Shown: positions 1-9,335, counted from the first letter of the stretch. The stretch is DNA of 64,000 bases from Porphyromonas canoris (GCF_000769115.1 NZ_JQZV01000003.1:248001-312000); one strand, 5' to 3'. Translations and numbers: made by a program. Notes: generated by a model not told the origin, from the letters alone.

Positions 1-1
1 T

Positions 2-1042
2 GATGTTTTCAACATCAGTCGCATGAATTTTCACAGTTATCGCTCTTCTGCTAAAGGGGATGTTTACAATCTTGATCTCAGAAACATGATGATCGGGGGG
101 AATATCTATTTGGCAACAGAGATCAATCCGTGGTTGTATGCGGACATCCAAGCGACACTCGGCTGGGCTAACAGCTTTTCTTCGGAAAAGATGAACCAAT
201 ATAAGTTTTATGGAATGGGAGGATTGGGCGCGCAGTTTCGCCTAACCCCTCTCTTTAATAAAAAGTATGTTGAACCTTACTTCAGAATAGGAGCAAACTA
301 TCTCTTCAAAGATTTTTATTTGACAAGAAGCGGAATGCTCCCCAACTTTCAGGGGGATAATCTGAAGTGGACTCACTCGGATGAGTTTAACAGCAAAGCA
401 GATAATCAGAAGCATGCTTTCTTGGCATCTTTTGGAGTGGGTGTCAACAGCTGGTTCAATGACCGCATCGGCTTTGGACTTCAAGCAGATTATCTTACCT
501 CTTTCACTAAGAGCAAGCTCAACTTCCCTCGCGTTCTCGCCAGAGTAATGTTCAGAATAGGGGAGACCAAAGAGGCTCCTAAAGTGATCTACCGAGAAAA
601 GATTGTACGACAAATCGTAGAAAAACCGGTAGAAAAAGAGATCATCAAGTACGTGGAAAAAGAGAGCGAACCTCTCTATATGTTGTTTGCCAATATCAAT
701 TTTGAATTTGATAAGTACGACATAACACCGGAGTCTGCAAAGATTCTTGATGATGCAGCTGTTATTCTTAAGAGAATGTCTCAGCATAAGTTCCTCATCA
801 CAGGGCATACAGACAGCAGAGGTAGCGAGCGATACAACGAGGTACTATCTCGTAAAAGAGCTCAAGCCGTTGTTGAAGGCCTGCTGGAACGTGGTGTTTC
901 TGCTGATATGCTTAAGAGTCGAGGCGTAGGCAAGAAGATTGCTGCAATGCCGGTTGCTAAGTCTCATATCATAAGAGAGGGAGACAGAAAGGTAACCATT
1001 GAGATTATCAAAAATATGGAGTATTGGAACAATCTTGACTAA
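2..1042 (+). CDS. OmpA-family outer membrane protein, 5' end outside window
   Basis: The reading frame is open to the left edge, so the signal peptide and first strands are missing; the first internal Met is at 23. The visible N-terminal part (about residues 1-180) is rich in alternating aromatic residues, like an outer-membrane beta-barrel. A charged linker follows (VIYREKIVRQIVEKPVEKE). The last ~120 residues are an OmpA C-terminal peptidoglycan-binding domain: FEFDKYDITPES, then GHTDSRGSERYN and LSRKRA, which carry the conserved Asp and Arg that hold diaminopimelate. Role by family: tethers the outer membrane to peptidoglycan. It is followed by a clear terminator and converges on the leftward gene ending at 1852. 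Confidence 0.9.
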   Translation, partial: DVFNISRMNFHSYRSSAKGDVYNLDLRNMMIGGNIYLATEINPWLYADIQATLGWANSFSSEKMNQYKFYGMGGLGAQFRLTPLFNKKYVEPYFRIGANYLFKDFYLTRSGMLPNFQGDNLKWTHSDEFNSKADNQKHAFLASFGVGVNSWFNDRIGFGLQADYLTSFTKSKLNFPRVLARVMFRIGETKEAPKVIYREKIVRQIVEKPVEKEIIKYVEKESEPLYMLFANINFEFDKYDITPESAKILDDAAVILKRMSQHKFLITGHTDSRGSERYNEVLSRKRAQAVVEGLLERGVSADMLKSRGVGKKIAAMPVAKSHIIREGDRKVTIEIIKNMEYWNNLD

Positions 1043-1131
1043 TTCGGACATAAAACTCCGCAACCAATAGTAGAGCAATCTTATATCTGTTCTGTCCGAA
1101 GCGGAGAAACAGTTCTGTTAGAATCATTTTA

Positions 1132-1170
1132 AGAGAGGGTATCGGTTATGACCGGTACCTTCTCTTTTTT
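1132..1170 (+). terminator. Intrinsic terminator of the OmpA-family gene
   Basis: An inverted repeat (agagagggtatcgg / ccggtaccttctct, one G-T pair) with a 6-nt loop is followed by six T. It lies 90 nt downstream of the stop codon at 1042. Confidence 0.8.
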
Positions 1171-1399
1171 ATCTGCTTATTTTGCACTCTTCTGTCTGTC
1201 TGTCAAGATTGTATGGGATATAGGATTTTATCTTCCTCAAATGATTTGATCCCTCTCTTTCCGGCTGTTTATTCTCTACTCCCAAGCTCATGGCAAGACC
1301 AAAGAGAAGTGATAATATCTTGAGAAACGGATCATTTATTGGAGGACTAAGCCGCTTACTCTTCAAATTATTGTGCGGAAAATCTTCATCCGACACGGT

Positions 1400-1575
1400 A
1401 AGAAGTTTGATGATAGTGTTCAAAAACTTGGTTATCCATATTTACATTTAAGAGTAAACGGATTAAGAACTGTTTTTCAAAGCTTTATGAGCAAGACTCA
1501 TGGTGCGATTTGTGCAGGTCAAATTTCGATTTGCAGAAATCAATCCTTGAATTGTAATTCTTAAAGGATTAAGAG
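1400..1575. repeat. Decayed 21-nt periodic array
   Basis: Four degenerate units start at 1478, 1499, 1520 and 1541, exactly 21 nt apart: caaagctttatg, catggtgcgattt, caaatttcgattt, caatccttgaatt. They resemble the units at 28.1, 49.8 and 60.5 kb (consensus near caaggcttgattt). Weaker copies may begin at 1400 and 1421. The rest of the 1043-1851 gap holds two terminators and no convincing gene. Confidence 0.5.
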
Positions 1576-1778
1576 CAACTTTCTAATAGGTCTAAAGAAT
1601 CAAATGAATAGGTTCATTCAAGAGTTGTATCGCATATTTTACGAACTGAACGGCAACCATGTCGCAGAAGAATAAGCAGGATACAGTGTAGGAGTAGTGG
1701 GGAGGTGTTGTCTTGAAGTGATGCTCCCCATGGATGCTTATGGGTATTTTTCTCTTTCCCGTTGAAAAGAGAGTAAAG

Positions 1779-1826
1779 AAGAGAGGCTACCACTGTGTGC
1801 CGGACACAAGTGATAGCCTCTCTTTT
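1779..1826 (-). terminator. Terminator of the DUF6029-like gene
   Basis: A long inverted repeat (agagaggctaccact / agtgatagcctctct) has T-rich sequence on both sides. It lies 26 nt beyond the stop of the leftward gene and probably also stops rightward transcription in this convergent gap. Confidence 0.7.
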
Positions 1827-1851
1827 AGGAATATGCTGTTCGTATATCTTG

Positions 1852-3441
1852 TCAGAATGTATAGGATAGACCTGCCATAAGCCCGGTATATTCCGGAACA
1901 AATCTACATATACCTCCTACACACTGAGTGCCGGCTCTTGATCTTCCGTAGCTTGCTGTGAGTCGGAGACCATTATAAGTGAAAGAACAACCTGCCATAT
2001 AATAGTGTTCTTTTTTCTCTCCGCCATGGTTGTACATATCGCTTACGTAAACCATCCAGTTTGGGGCAAATCCCACCTCAAGAAGACCGAATAGCCAACC
2101 CTTCTCTTCCATTTCGGTAGACATATATTGTAGCTCTGTTCTTAGAGACAGCTTCCTATTGGCTCTCCAAAGGAAGTCTATTACACCGATATAGGAGTCG
2201 TAGTTTTCAGATATGTAAAACTTGTTCTGATAATAAAGTCCAATGGTCGTTTTTATCGATCTGTTGATCTGTTTTCCCACTTCAAGAGCTACTTCGGAGA
2301 AGAGATTACTACCATCCTGACCAAAGAAAGGCATTGTTTTCTTAAAGTTATTCCCCAAAGATTTGTAGTGAGAGGCATTTAAGGCGATCTTCAATGGGTA
2401 TTTCCCTAATGCAGTACCGGAGATATTCCAGAAAAGGTCTACCTGTCCGCCAATCTCTCCACCAAGTTCGGTAACATGCGGATGAAGTCCGGGAAGTGTG
2501 TACTTGTGTTGTTTGGTCAGAGCCGGAACATAGTTTATCGGGATATAAAGCTGTTCCAGTTTGTTGTCTATCCTAAAGTCCATGTGCTCTATCCGCCTGA
2601 ACACCCCGGATATACCGAAGTTGGGGCGGATATAGTCTGCATTGATCAGTAGCGCATCCCCTGCTTCTGCTGGATAAGATCCCTCTGCCGGAGAGAAGGT
2701 TTGACTCATTCCCTTGCCGGTATATTCTATTCCAAGATTGAAGCTGGGAGAGTAGAACCCTGCCCTTGTACTGAACAGATCCACACGAGCAGGCTCTTCG
2801 GATTCCTCTATTATTTTTGTATTATGACGAGAAACCCAGGAACCGCCCAGTGTTACATCGTATTCGGACTCTTTCTTGAAGAGTTTGATGGCAGACAGCT
2901 CCGCATCTCCTCCCCACATGAAAGCATCTGCATACTCCATGTAGCGTCTCGGCTGTCCGCCCATCGCCTTTAGAGTCAGCCAATTTGAAGGGGTATATTT
3001 GATGTTGAGACCTCTAAGAGAGTTGTTGATACCCAATGCTCTCTCTTCGTATGCACGAAAGATGAGTCCGCTACCAAACTGCTCGTAGAAACTTCCTAAG
3101 GTTACGTTGAGCTTCTCTGCACTATAATTAAGATAGTAATGAGTGAGACCGTGTCCTTTGAGCTCTTGAGAAAAACCTTTGAGAGGGGGAAGATAGAGTT
3201 CGTATTGCAGTCCGGCATTGAAGTTCTTATAGTTGTATCTGAGATTCAGATAGGTGTTATCGCCATAGTTTTTAGCATCGGGATCATTCTCGTCTTTCTT
3301 ATAAAGCGCGGCATTGGACTCTATTCCTCCATTGAGCCTGCCCCAATATTTCTCCTTTTTCTCATTTTGAGCCAATATTGTGGGAGTTGCAATGGCGACG
3401 ATTCCAAGTGCACAGAGAATGGCATTGAATCTTCTTTTCAT
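1852..3441 (-). CDS. Outer membrane beta-barrel protein, DUF6029-like
   Basis: 529 residues. It starts with a signal peptide (MKRRFNAILCALGIVAIA, cleavage near ILAQ). The body alternates polar and aromatic residues throughout (YLNLRYNYKNFNAGLQYELYL; LRTELQYMS), and it ends GLSYTF, a C-terminal aromatic typical of proteins inserted by BamA. I recognise it as resembling the DUF6029 family of Bacteroidota surface proteins, whose function is unknown to me. It lies 34 nt downstream of the TlpA-like thioredoxin gene and very likely shares its transcript, so the two may act in the same envelope process. It has its own strong terminator. Confidence 0.75.
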   Translation of the reverse strand: MKRRFNAILCALGIVAIATPTILAQNEKKEKYWGRLNGGIESNAALYKKDENDPDAKNYGDNTYLNLRYNYKNFNAGLQYELYLPPLKGFSQELKGHGLTHYYLNYSAEKLNVTLGSFYEQFGSGLIFRAYEERALGINNSLRGLNIKYTPSNWLTLKAMGGQPRRYMEYADAFMWGGDAELSAIKLFKKESEYDVTLGGSWVSRHNTKIIEESEEPARVDLFSTRAGFYSPSFNLGIEYTGKGMSQTFSPAEGSYPAEAGDALLINADYIRPNFGISGVFRRIEHMDFRIDNKLEQLYIPINYVPALTKQHKYTLPGLHPHVTELGGEIGGQVDLFWNISGTALGKYPLKIALNASHYKSLGNNFKKTMPFFGQDGSNLFSEVALEVGKQINRSIKTTIGLYYQNKFYISENYDSYIGVIDFLWRANRKLSLRTELQYMSTEMEEKGWLFGLLEVGFAPNWMVYVSDMYNHGGEKKEHYYMAGCSFTYNGLRLTASYGRSRAGTQCVGGICRFVPEYTGLMAGLSYTF

Positions 3442-3475
3442 ATAAATCTCTTTTACAGATAAGATATTTCCGATA

Positions 3476-3946
3476 TTACTTCACATATTTCAAAGCCTCG
3501 TCCACAAGATATTCTTCGTCTCCGGGATTGTATCCGTTGTGTTTGTAAACCTGCTTTCCCTTGTTATAGATGAAGATGAAAGGAACGGAAGTTGCGTTCA
3601 AGCTCTTGTAAAGCTCTTGATTGCTGTCCAGATAGAATTCGAAAGGAAGATTCCGAGCTTTTACGAAAGAGGGTACTTTGGATTTGGAGCGAGAGTCATC
3701 TATGGAGATAGATACAACCCTTACTTTTCCTTCCCATCTGTCTCGAATCTCTTTCATGGCTTCCATTTCATTGATACAAGGTTTACACCATGTTGCCCAA
3801 AATGAAACAATCACAGGTTTACCACCTTTGATGACCTCGGAAAAGCTTTGATGCTCTCCATTTAGCTTTTCGATCTTTACATTCTGAGCAGACAGAGCCG
3901 ATATACAGCAGAATAGGAATATAAGCCCGATAGCAAGTTTTTTCAT
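3476..3946 (-). CDS. TlpA/ResA-like exported thioredoxin-fold protein
   Basis: 156 residues. A signal peptide (MKKLAIGLIFLFCCISALSA) is followed by a single thioredoxin fold. The active site is W53-C54-K55-P56-C57 in the context VSFWATWCKPC, and the cis-proline loop is TSVPFIFIY. The family exchanges disulfides or electrons in the periplasm; the substrate cannot be read from the sequence. It is the first gene of a two-gene unit with the DUF6029-like barrel. It is separated by a terminator (3987-4031) from the Omp28-like gene upstream, which carries a second CxxC site (WCPYC). No clear TAnnTTTG promoter was found in the short gap. Confidence 0.88.
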   Translation of the reverse strand: MKKLAIGLIFLFCCISALSAQNVKIEKLNGEHQSFSEVIKGGKPVIVSFWATWCKPCINEMEAMKEIRDRWEGKVRVVSISIDDSRSKSKVPSFVKARNLPFEFYLDSNQELYKSLNATSVPFIFIYNKGKQVYKHNGYNPGDEEYLVDEALKYVK

Positions 3947-3979
3947 TACAATAACGATTTAGAAAGTTTAGAAATGTGA

Positions 3980-4031
3980 TAAAAAAATCATCCATCCTTT
4001 CCACTCTCAGAAGGGAAAGAATGGATGATGA
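3980..4031 (-). terminator. Terminator of the Omp28-like gene
   Basis: The inverted repeat atcatccatcctttcc / gggaaagaatggatgat is followed, on the minus strand, by seven T. It lies just beyond the stop codon at 4038. Confidence 0.85.
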
Positions 4032-4037
4032 TAATGT

Positions 4038-5777
4038 TTAGAATCCACAACCTGAGCCTACATTAGCTCTTTGGGCGTTGATTACTTTGTCATCTTCGGT
4101 TGTGATCAATATGGCTACACCGCAATTCTCTTTTTTCCAGTCGCCTTTCATTGTGAATTTGAAAGTTTGGGATAGTGTCTTGTTGGCAGTAAGTTCGATA
4201 GGATTTCCGAAGGTCGCACCTCCGTGGCTGGTTCGATAGACATGGCTATGTTCGGATTTGAAAGGATTAGGAAGACCATTGCTTTGACCCAATGCGTTTC
4301 TTTGCCATCCTTCAAGCTTGTTCTCAAACAGTATGGCAACACACTTGATCTTTTTCATATCCTTTGTTGCTTTGATCTTAACATCTGCTACGACTTCTTC
4401 TCCAACAACATCGGTTTTCATGGATATACCGACATCAGTAGTTGGTTTTCTATGAGTGAGAAGCGTTTGTACATCACCGCCTTGTTTATAGAATTTATCT
4501 CTGTAAAGCGCGATAGAAGGATAGCCTGGAACTTTTAGCTTATTAGCAATCTTTTTACACTCCGGTGAGTTCCATTTATCATCTATGTGTAGAGCCAAGC
4601 CTACAATTTTAGACTCTTTTGTCGCATCTTCCATCATAAACAGATATCTTGGACAATATGGACACCAAAGACCGGTAAAGTCTTCTACGTATAATCTGCT
4701 TGTTGGTTCAAATTCATCAACTGCTGTAATGGATACAGGCTGGGAAGTTCTACCTTTAAGTTTTGCTTTTACCAAAAATGTCTTTTTCTGTCTTGAAGTG
4801 ATATAGTTGCTTTCTATATCTTTCCCATCTACTTCAAATGTTACAAGTTCTGTAATATCCTTATCATTTTGGTCTGCATCAAAACACATGAAAGAAGCAA
4901 TATCTTCACCATCGGCGGTAAATCTTTCCTTATCGAGCTTTATGAAGAAATTGGATATAGGAGCTACTACTGTAATCTTGACAATGTTAGAGATATTACC
5001 TTGATATCTTGCTTTGAATGTAAAGTCTCCGGCTGATGTGGGAGCGAATACATTGCCTTCCAAGGTCTTTTCTTCATAGAATATCTCAGAATCTTTTGTG
5101 ATGTCTTTTCCATCCTTATCCGAAACTTTAAATGTGATTTTGGGAGAATCATCAAGATTGACTTTAATAACATCTGCTTCCAGCTTAATGGCTTGAGCGA
5201 GATTGGCTTGGAATACCAGCTCATTAGACTCTTCTTCTTCATAATAAGCAATAGCTTTGTATTCTTTTGCACTTGCGCAGATATAGGTGTTGCCGGTTAT
5301 TCCTACACCGTCCACTCTAATTTTGGTTTTTGGATCGGAAGTTATGTCTGTTCCATCTTTCTTTTTGACAGTAAAAGTGATTTTATCCTTTCCGTCAGCC
5401 AGAATAGAAGCCTTATCCGAAGTTAAAACAAGAGTCTTTTCCTTTTCAAGTTCATCGGACTTCTGAGCTGTGATGGTTATTTCATTGGAAACAGTTTTAT
5501 CCAAAGAAGCAACAACCTTATAAGTGCCTGCCTTGTCTGTTTTGAATGTGTTGCCATTTATGGCGTTGTTATTAACCTTAATGGTTACGTTAGAAGATAC
5601 ATCTTTGTTGTCTTGGTCTATTACCTTAAAAGTAACAACATCGGTGTTATCCGCTACAAAAGTTGCCTTGTCGGCAGAAAGCGTCAAGGTTAATTTCTTG
5701 ACCTCATTGTTCTGGTTCTTAGAACAGCCAACTGATAAAAGCATTAAAGCTGCTAAGCAAAAAAGTAATCGTTTCAT
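4038..5777 (-). CDS. Omp28-related lipoprotein with four Ig-like repeats
   Basis: 579 residues. A lipoprotein signal ends LLSVGC, with Cys18 as the probable lipidated residue. Four repeats of about 75 residues follow (about 28-104, 115-190, 196-271 and 275-351). Each has a pattern like LSADKATFVADNTDVVTFKV followed by an N/G-rich turn, as in bacterial Ig-like domains. The C-terminal domain (about 360-579) is Omp28-like and contains EDFTGLWCPYCPR, a thioredoxin-type CxxC at 372-375. Probable surface or periplasmic protein; the Ig repeats look like a stalk. It has its own promoter (5906-5937) with a leader of about 120 nt and its own terminator. The redox role of the CxxC is inference. Confidence 0.85.
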   Translation of the reverse strand: MKRLLFCLAALMLLSVGCSKNQNNEVKKLTLTLSADKATFVADNTDVVTFKVIDQDNKDVSSNVTIKVNNNAINGNTFKTDKAGTYKVVASLDKTVSNEITITAQKSDELEKEKTLVLTSDKASILADGKDKITFTVKKKDGTDITSDPKTKIRVDGVGITGNTYICASAKEYKAIAYYEEEESNELVFQANLAQAIKLEADVIKVNLDDSPKITFKVSDKDGKDITKDSEIFYEEKTLEGNVFAPTSAGDFTFKARYQGNISNIVKITVVAPISNFFIKLDKERFTADGEDIASFMCFDADQNDKDITELVTFEVDGKDIESNYITSRQKKTFLVKAKLKGRTSQPVSITAVDEFEPTSRLYVEDFTGLWCPYCPRYLFMMEDATKESKIVGLALHIDDKWNSPECKKIANKLKVPGYPSIALYRDKFYKQGGDVQTLLTHRKPTTDVGISMKTDVVGEEVVADVKIKATKDMKKIKCVAILFENKLEGWQRNALGQSNGLPNPFKSEHSHVYRTSHGGATFGNPIELTANKTLSQTFKFTMKGDWKKENCGVAILITTEDDKVINAQRANVGSGCGF

Positions 5778-5905
5778 AGTTGTATTTAGTACGTAAAAAA
5801 ACCATCATTGGAGTTTTCTCTAATGATAGCAAGGGGTTAATATTATTGGTTTACATAGATCTTTCCCATCGCTTTGTATCAGATTCTTGCTAAACGCTCC
5901 GATTG

Positions 5906-5937
5906 CAAATGTAATAATAAACCTGAATAAATAACAA
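5906..5937 (-). promoter_or_regulatory. Bacteroidota-type promoter of the Omp28-like gene
   Basis: Read on the minus strand, TACATTTG (5906-5913) fits the -7 element TAnnTTTG, with TTG (5935-5937) 21 nt upstream. The predicted leader is about 120 nt and contains a small inverted repeat (atcatt / aatgat). The rest of the 5778-6075 gap shows no gene. Confidence 0.55.
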
Positions 5938-6075
5938 CTATACCATAATTATTCTGAATCATCTTCAGATTCATATTTTGATCTTTACCTTCTCTTACAT
6001 ATTTCCCAAAGAAAGTCTTGCTCAAAATAGTTATCTTTACCTTTTCTTATTACGAAACTTATAAAACATACAGAG

Positions 6076-7017
6076 ATGAAGAATAATAGAATAACCCGGT
6101 TGTTTGGAATAGATTTTCCTATAATATCGGGAGGAATGGTTTGGTGTAGCGGATATAAACTGGCTACCGCAGTGTCGAATGCAGGCGGATTGGGATTGAT
6201 GGGAGCAGGTTCCATGTATCCGGAAGTACTTCGTGAACATATTCAAAAAGCTAAGAAAGCAACAGATCTGCCTTTTGGTGTTAATGTGCCTCTTATGTAC
6301 CCGGATATGGAAGAGGTTATGAAGATTATCATGGATGAGCATGTTCCTGTAGTATTCACTTCTGCCGGAAATCCTAAAACCTGGACCAAAACACTGCAAG
6401 CGGAAGGAATCAAAGTGGCACACGTTGTAAGCAGTGTCAAGTTTGCTCTTAAGAGTCAGGATGCAGGGGTTGATGCCGTAGTGGCAGAGGGCTTTGAAGC
6501 AGGAGGACACAATGGAAGAGAGGAGACCACAACGATGTGTCTTATCCCTTCGGTTGCGGATGCGATAGAAATACCCCTGATTGCCGCCGGAGGTATAGGT
6601 AGCGGAAGAGCCATGGCAGCAGCTCTCTGTTTGGGAGCGGATGGCGTTCAGATCGGAAGTGCATTTGCTTTGACCGAAGAGAGTTCCGCTCATGACAACT
6701 TCAAGAAGAAGTCTGTTTCTCTATCCGAAGGTGAAACAATGCTGTTGCTAAAGAAGCTGTCTCCCACACGTATGATTCTGAATGATTTTGCCCAAGAGGT
6801 TATAAGTTACGAAGATCGAGGTGCCACAAAAGAAGAGCTGGCAACACTGTTGGGCAGAGGGCGTAGCAAGAAAGGCATTTTTGAGGGAGACCTCTCTGCC
6901 GGAGAGTTGGAAATAGGGCAAGTGGCTTATCAGCTGAACGAGATTGTCCCGGTTGCACCCCTTTTTGATAAGATCAAGCAAGAATACTTCACCACTATAC
7001 AAAAGTTTCAATCATGA
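6076..7017 (+). CDS. Nitronate monooxygenase / FabK-like flavoenzyme
   Basis: 313 residues, an FMN-dependent TIM barrel of the 2-nitropropane dioxygenase family. Visible landmarks are the N-terminal RLFGIDFPIISGGMVW, the EGFEAGGHNGRE motif, and the phosphate-binding IAAGGIGSGRAMAAALCLGA followed by GVQIGSAF. The family includes nitronate monooxygenases, which oxidise toxic alkyl nitronates, and FabK enoyl-ACP reductases; the sequence alone does not decide between them. The stop codon overlaps the start of the next gene by 4 nt (ATGA), so the two are translationally coupled. A near-consensus -7 element (TACCTTTT) lies about 30 nt upstream. Confidence 0.85.
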   Translation: MKNNRITRLFGIDFPIISGGMVWCSGYKLATAVSNAGGLGLMGAGSMYPEVLREHIQKAKKATDLPFGVNVPLMYPDMEEVMKIIMDEHVPVVFTSAGNPKTWTKTLQAEGIKVAHVVSSVKFALKSQDAGVDAVVAEGFEAGGHNGREETTTMCLIPSVADAIEIPLIAAGGIGSGRAMAAALCLGADGVQIGSAFALTEESSAHDNFKKKSVSLSEGETMLLLKKLSPTRMILNDFAQEVISYEDRGATKEELATLLGRGRSKKGIFEGDLSAGELEIGQVAYQLNEIVPVAPLFDKIKQEYFTTIQKFQS

Positions 7018-9236
7018 GTTTAAGAACTGTTTTACTCTCTTGTTCCCTATTGTTAGGCTCTTCCTCTTTGGCTTGGGCGCAGAAACAGAATCCGTCTCCC
7101 ATACCTCATTCGATTGTTTGGGGAGATACTCCTATCGCTTTATCCCAATACAATCCGGTGGCTAAAGGAGAAAAGTGGGCAGATAAAAGTGCGTATGGCA
7201 AATTGTTAGAGTTTACCCTTCAGCGTCAGATCAAGAGCAAGGCATTCACCATTACTATTGGAGAAGTGGGGGATAGAGCTGTCTCTCGATACGCAAAGAG
7301 TGTTCCGAACAAGTCGGGCGCATACTATCTCAAAGTGGACAAGCAAGGAGCATGGGTTGTAGGAGCTGACGAAACCGGTACATTCTATGGCGTCTCGACG
7401 CTATTGGACATCCTGAGCAGGGAAGAGGTATATCCGGTGGAGATAAAAGATGCTCCCGATGTTGAAGATCGCGGAGTAGTGGAAGGCTTTTATGGTACTC
7501 CCTGGAGCTTTGAAGCTCGAATGAGTATGATAGAAGCAATAGGAGAGTCCAAGATGAACATCTATATATATGGACCTAAGGATGATCCTTATCACTCTTC
7601 ACCACATTGGCGAGCTCCTTATCCTGCGGATGAGGCAGAAAAGATACGTCGTTTGGTCGAGGTGGCAAATCGGAATAAGGTTCAGTTCGTTTGGGCTATC
7701 CACCCGGGGAAAGACATCAAATGGAACGAAGAAGATCGTCAAAATCTTCTCTCCAAGTTTGATGCGATGTACCAAAAAGGTGTTCGAGCCTATGCCGTAT
7801 TCTTCGATGATATTTCGGGAGAGGGAACAAAGGCAGAGAAACAAGCAGAACTGCTCAACTTCCTACATACCAATTTTGTTGCCAAAAAGGGAGATGTAGC
7901 ACCACTGATCATCTGTCCTACGGAGTATAACAAGGGATGGGCGAATGTGAAAGGCGGATACCTTAAGACCTTAGGTCAGAATCTCCACCCCTCCATACGC
8001 ATTATGTGGACCGGCAATACCGTGGTTGCCGATATTGATGTCCCTACCATGGAGTGGATCAATGAGCAGATAGGCAGAAAGGCATACATTTGGTGGAACT
8101 ACCCTGTAACCGATTATGTCAGAGATCATATCTTATTGGGCCCCGTGTATGGTAATAGTAAAGAGATTGCCGATAAGGTAAGCGGATTTGTCTCCAATCC
8201 TATGGAGCACGCAGAGGCATCCAAGATAGCGGTTTATTCCGTAGGGGATTATCTCTGGAATATGAAGAGTTTTGATCCAAAAACTTCATGGTTATCCTCC
8301 TTAAGAAAGGTTATGCCACAATCTTACAAAGCATTGGAAGTGGTTGGCAAACACAACAGCGACTTGGGCGAAAACGGGCATCGCTATCGCAGGGAAGAGT
8401 CTTCACACATCGCTCCGATCATGCAAAAATGGCTGACCGGTACTGCTACACCGGAAGAAAGAGAAGCGATCAGATCGGAGTATGAACAGATGGAAGAGTG
8501 TGGCGATATACTACTACACTCCACAGACAATCCTCAACTTCTGAAAGAGATTGGTGTATGGCTTCCGATGTTTATCCATGTAGGCTCTCTCGGACAAGAG
8601 GTGATAGCTCTTCAAGATGCTGCAATAAAAGGAGATAGAACTGCCTTTATGAAGCATTACTACCGTATTCGTACTCTTCAACAAGAGATGTATAAGATAG
8701 ATACCGGAGCCGATCTTCATCCTCATCAACCCGGAGTAAAAAGTGCGGAGAAAGTAATGCTTCCTGCGGCAACAAAGCTCTTTGCTACTCTTGTAAGCCA
8801 ATACAACAAGCAGTACGGTACGGATCTGAAATCGGATCAGCAGTATCTGCCTCATAAGATATACACCAACAATCCGGCTTTTGAGCATCAGCCGCTTACG
8901 TATAGCAAGCGCAATCTTTTCATCGTAAAGAAATTGGAATACACCACTATGGCTACCGGTGATTATGTGGGAATATTGCTGGATAATCTCTATACCATTA
9001 CAGAGCTTCGTCTCAATATCGGTATGGAAGATTGGCCCGAAGGTTTGACCCTTCTTGCCGGAGAGTCTGTCGACACAGTCAAGCCCGTAGAACTGCAACA
9101 GAATGCACGAAACAAAAAGCTTTTTGAGGCAAAGAGGGGAGATGTGATAAAGGCTAAGATTATATTTATTCGCAATAATGGCACTAAGCCGGTGGATATT
9201 CGTCTTGAACAGTTCTTTTTTACTCCCAAAAACTGA
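7014..9236 (+). CDS. Secreted GH84 beta-N-acetylglucosaminidase (O-GlcNAcase)
   Basis: 740 residues with a signal peptide (cut near LAWAQ). An N-terminal alpha/beta domain (about 25-145) precedes the GH84 catalytic barrel (about 150-430), which begins with RGVVEGFYGTPWS. The catalytic Asp pair is D265-D266 in AVFFDDISGEG; the neighbouring acids match the substrate-assisted mechanism of the Bacteroides GH84 enzyme. Helical and beta-sandwich C-terminal parts follow, giving the full family length. By family it removes beta-linked GlcNAc or GalNAc from glycans or O-GlcNAc-type conjugates, in the periplasm or at the cell surface, for nutrition on host glycoproteins. It is coupled to the upstream flavoenzyme gene and followed by two hairpins. 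Confidence 0.92.
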   Translation: MSLRTVLLSCSLLLGSSSLAWAQKQNPSPIPHSIVWGDTPIALSQYNPVAKGEKWADKSAYGKLLEFTLQRQIKSKAFTITIGEVGDRAVSRYAKSVPNKSGAYYLKVDKQGAWVVGADETGTFYGVSTLLDILSREEVYPVEIKDAPDVEDRGVVEGFYGTPWSFEARMSMIEAIGESKMNIYIYGPKDDPYHSSPHWRAPYPADEAEKIRRLVEVANRNKVQFVWAIHPGKDIKWNEEDRQNLLSKFDAMYQKGVRAYAVFFDDISGEGTKAEKQAELLNFLHTNFVAKKGDVAPLIICPTEYNKGWANVKGGYLKTLGQNLHPSIRIMWTGNTVVADIDVPTMEWINEQIGRKAYIWWNYPVTDYVRDHILLGPVYGNSKEIADKVSGFVSNPMEHAEASKIAVYSVGDYLWNMKSFDPKTSWLSSLRKVMPQSYKALEVVGKHNSDLGENGHRYRREESSHIAPIMQKWLTGTATPEEREAIRSEYEQMEECGDILLHSTDNPQLLKEIGVWLPMFIHVGSLGQEVIALQDAAIKGDRTAFMKHYYRIRTLQQEMYKIDTGADLHPHQPGVKSAEKVMLPAATKLFATLVSQYNKQYGTDLKSDQQYLPHKIYTNNPAFEHQPLTYSKRNLFIVKKLEYTTMATGDYVGILLDNLYTITELRLNIGMEDWPEGLTLLAGESVDTVKPVELQQNARNKKLFEAKRGDVIKAKIIFIRNNGTKPVDIRLEQFFFTPKN

Positions 9237-9258
9237 CACTTAGAATTGTTTTGAAGAA

Positions 9259-9335
9259 GTCATAAAGGTCTGCCAAGGGATCTTTATGACGATGTACAGA
9301 TAAAGGGATCACATGTGTGATCCCTTTATTGTTTT
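9259..9335 (+). terminator. Double hairpin terminator after the GH84 gene
   Basis: The first hairpin is 9259-9290 (gtcataaag / ctttatgac). The second, stronger one is at 9300-9329, a near-perfect palindrome (ataaagggatcaca / tgtgatccctttat) followed by a T-rich tract. Together they should end the nitronate monooxygenase-GH84 transcript. Confidence 0.8.

Noticed and set aside
242-808. Antisense frame of 188 codons inside the OmpA-family gene
   Set aside because: It lies wholly opposite a gene with clear domain evidence and has a cysteine- and leucine-rich composition of a shadow frame.
1373-1564. 63-codon frame in the gap after the OmpA-family gene
   Set aside because: It runs through the decayed 21-nt array, has no family motif and no plausible promoter.
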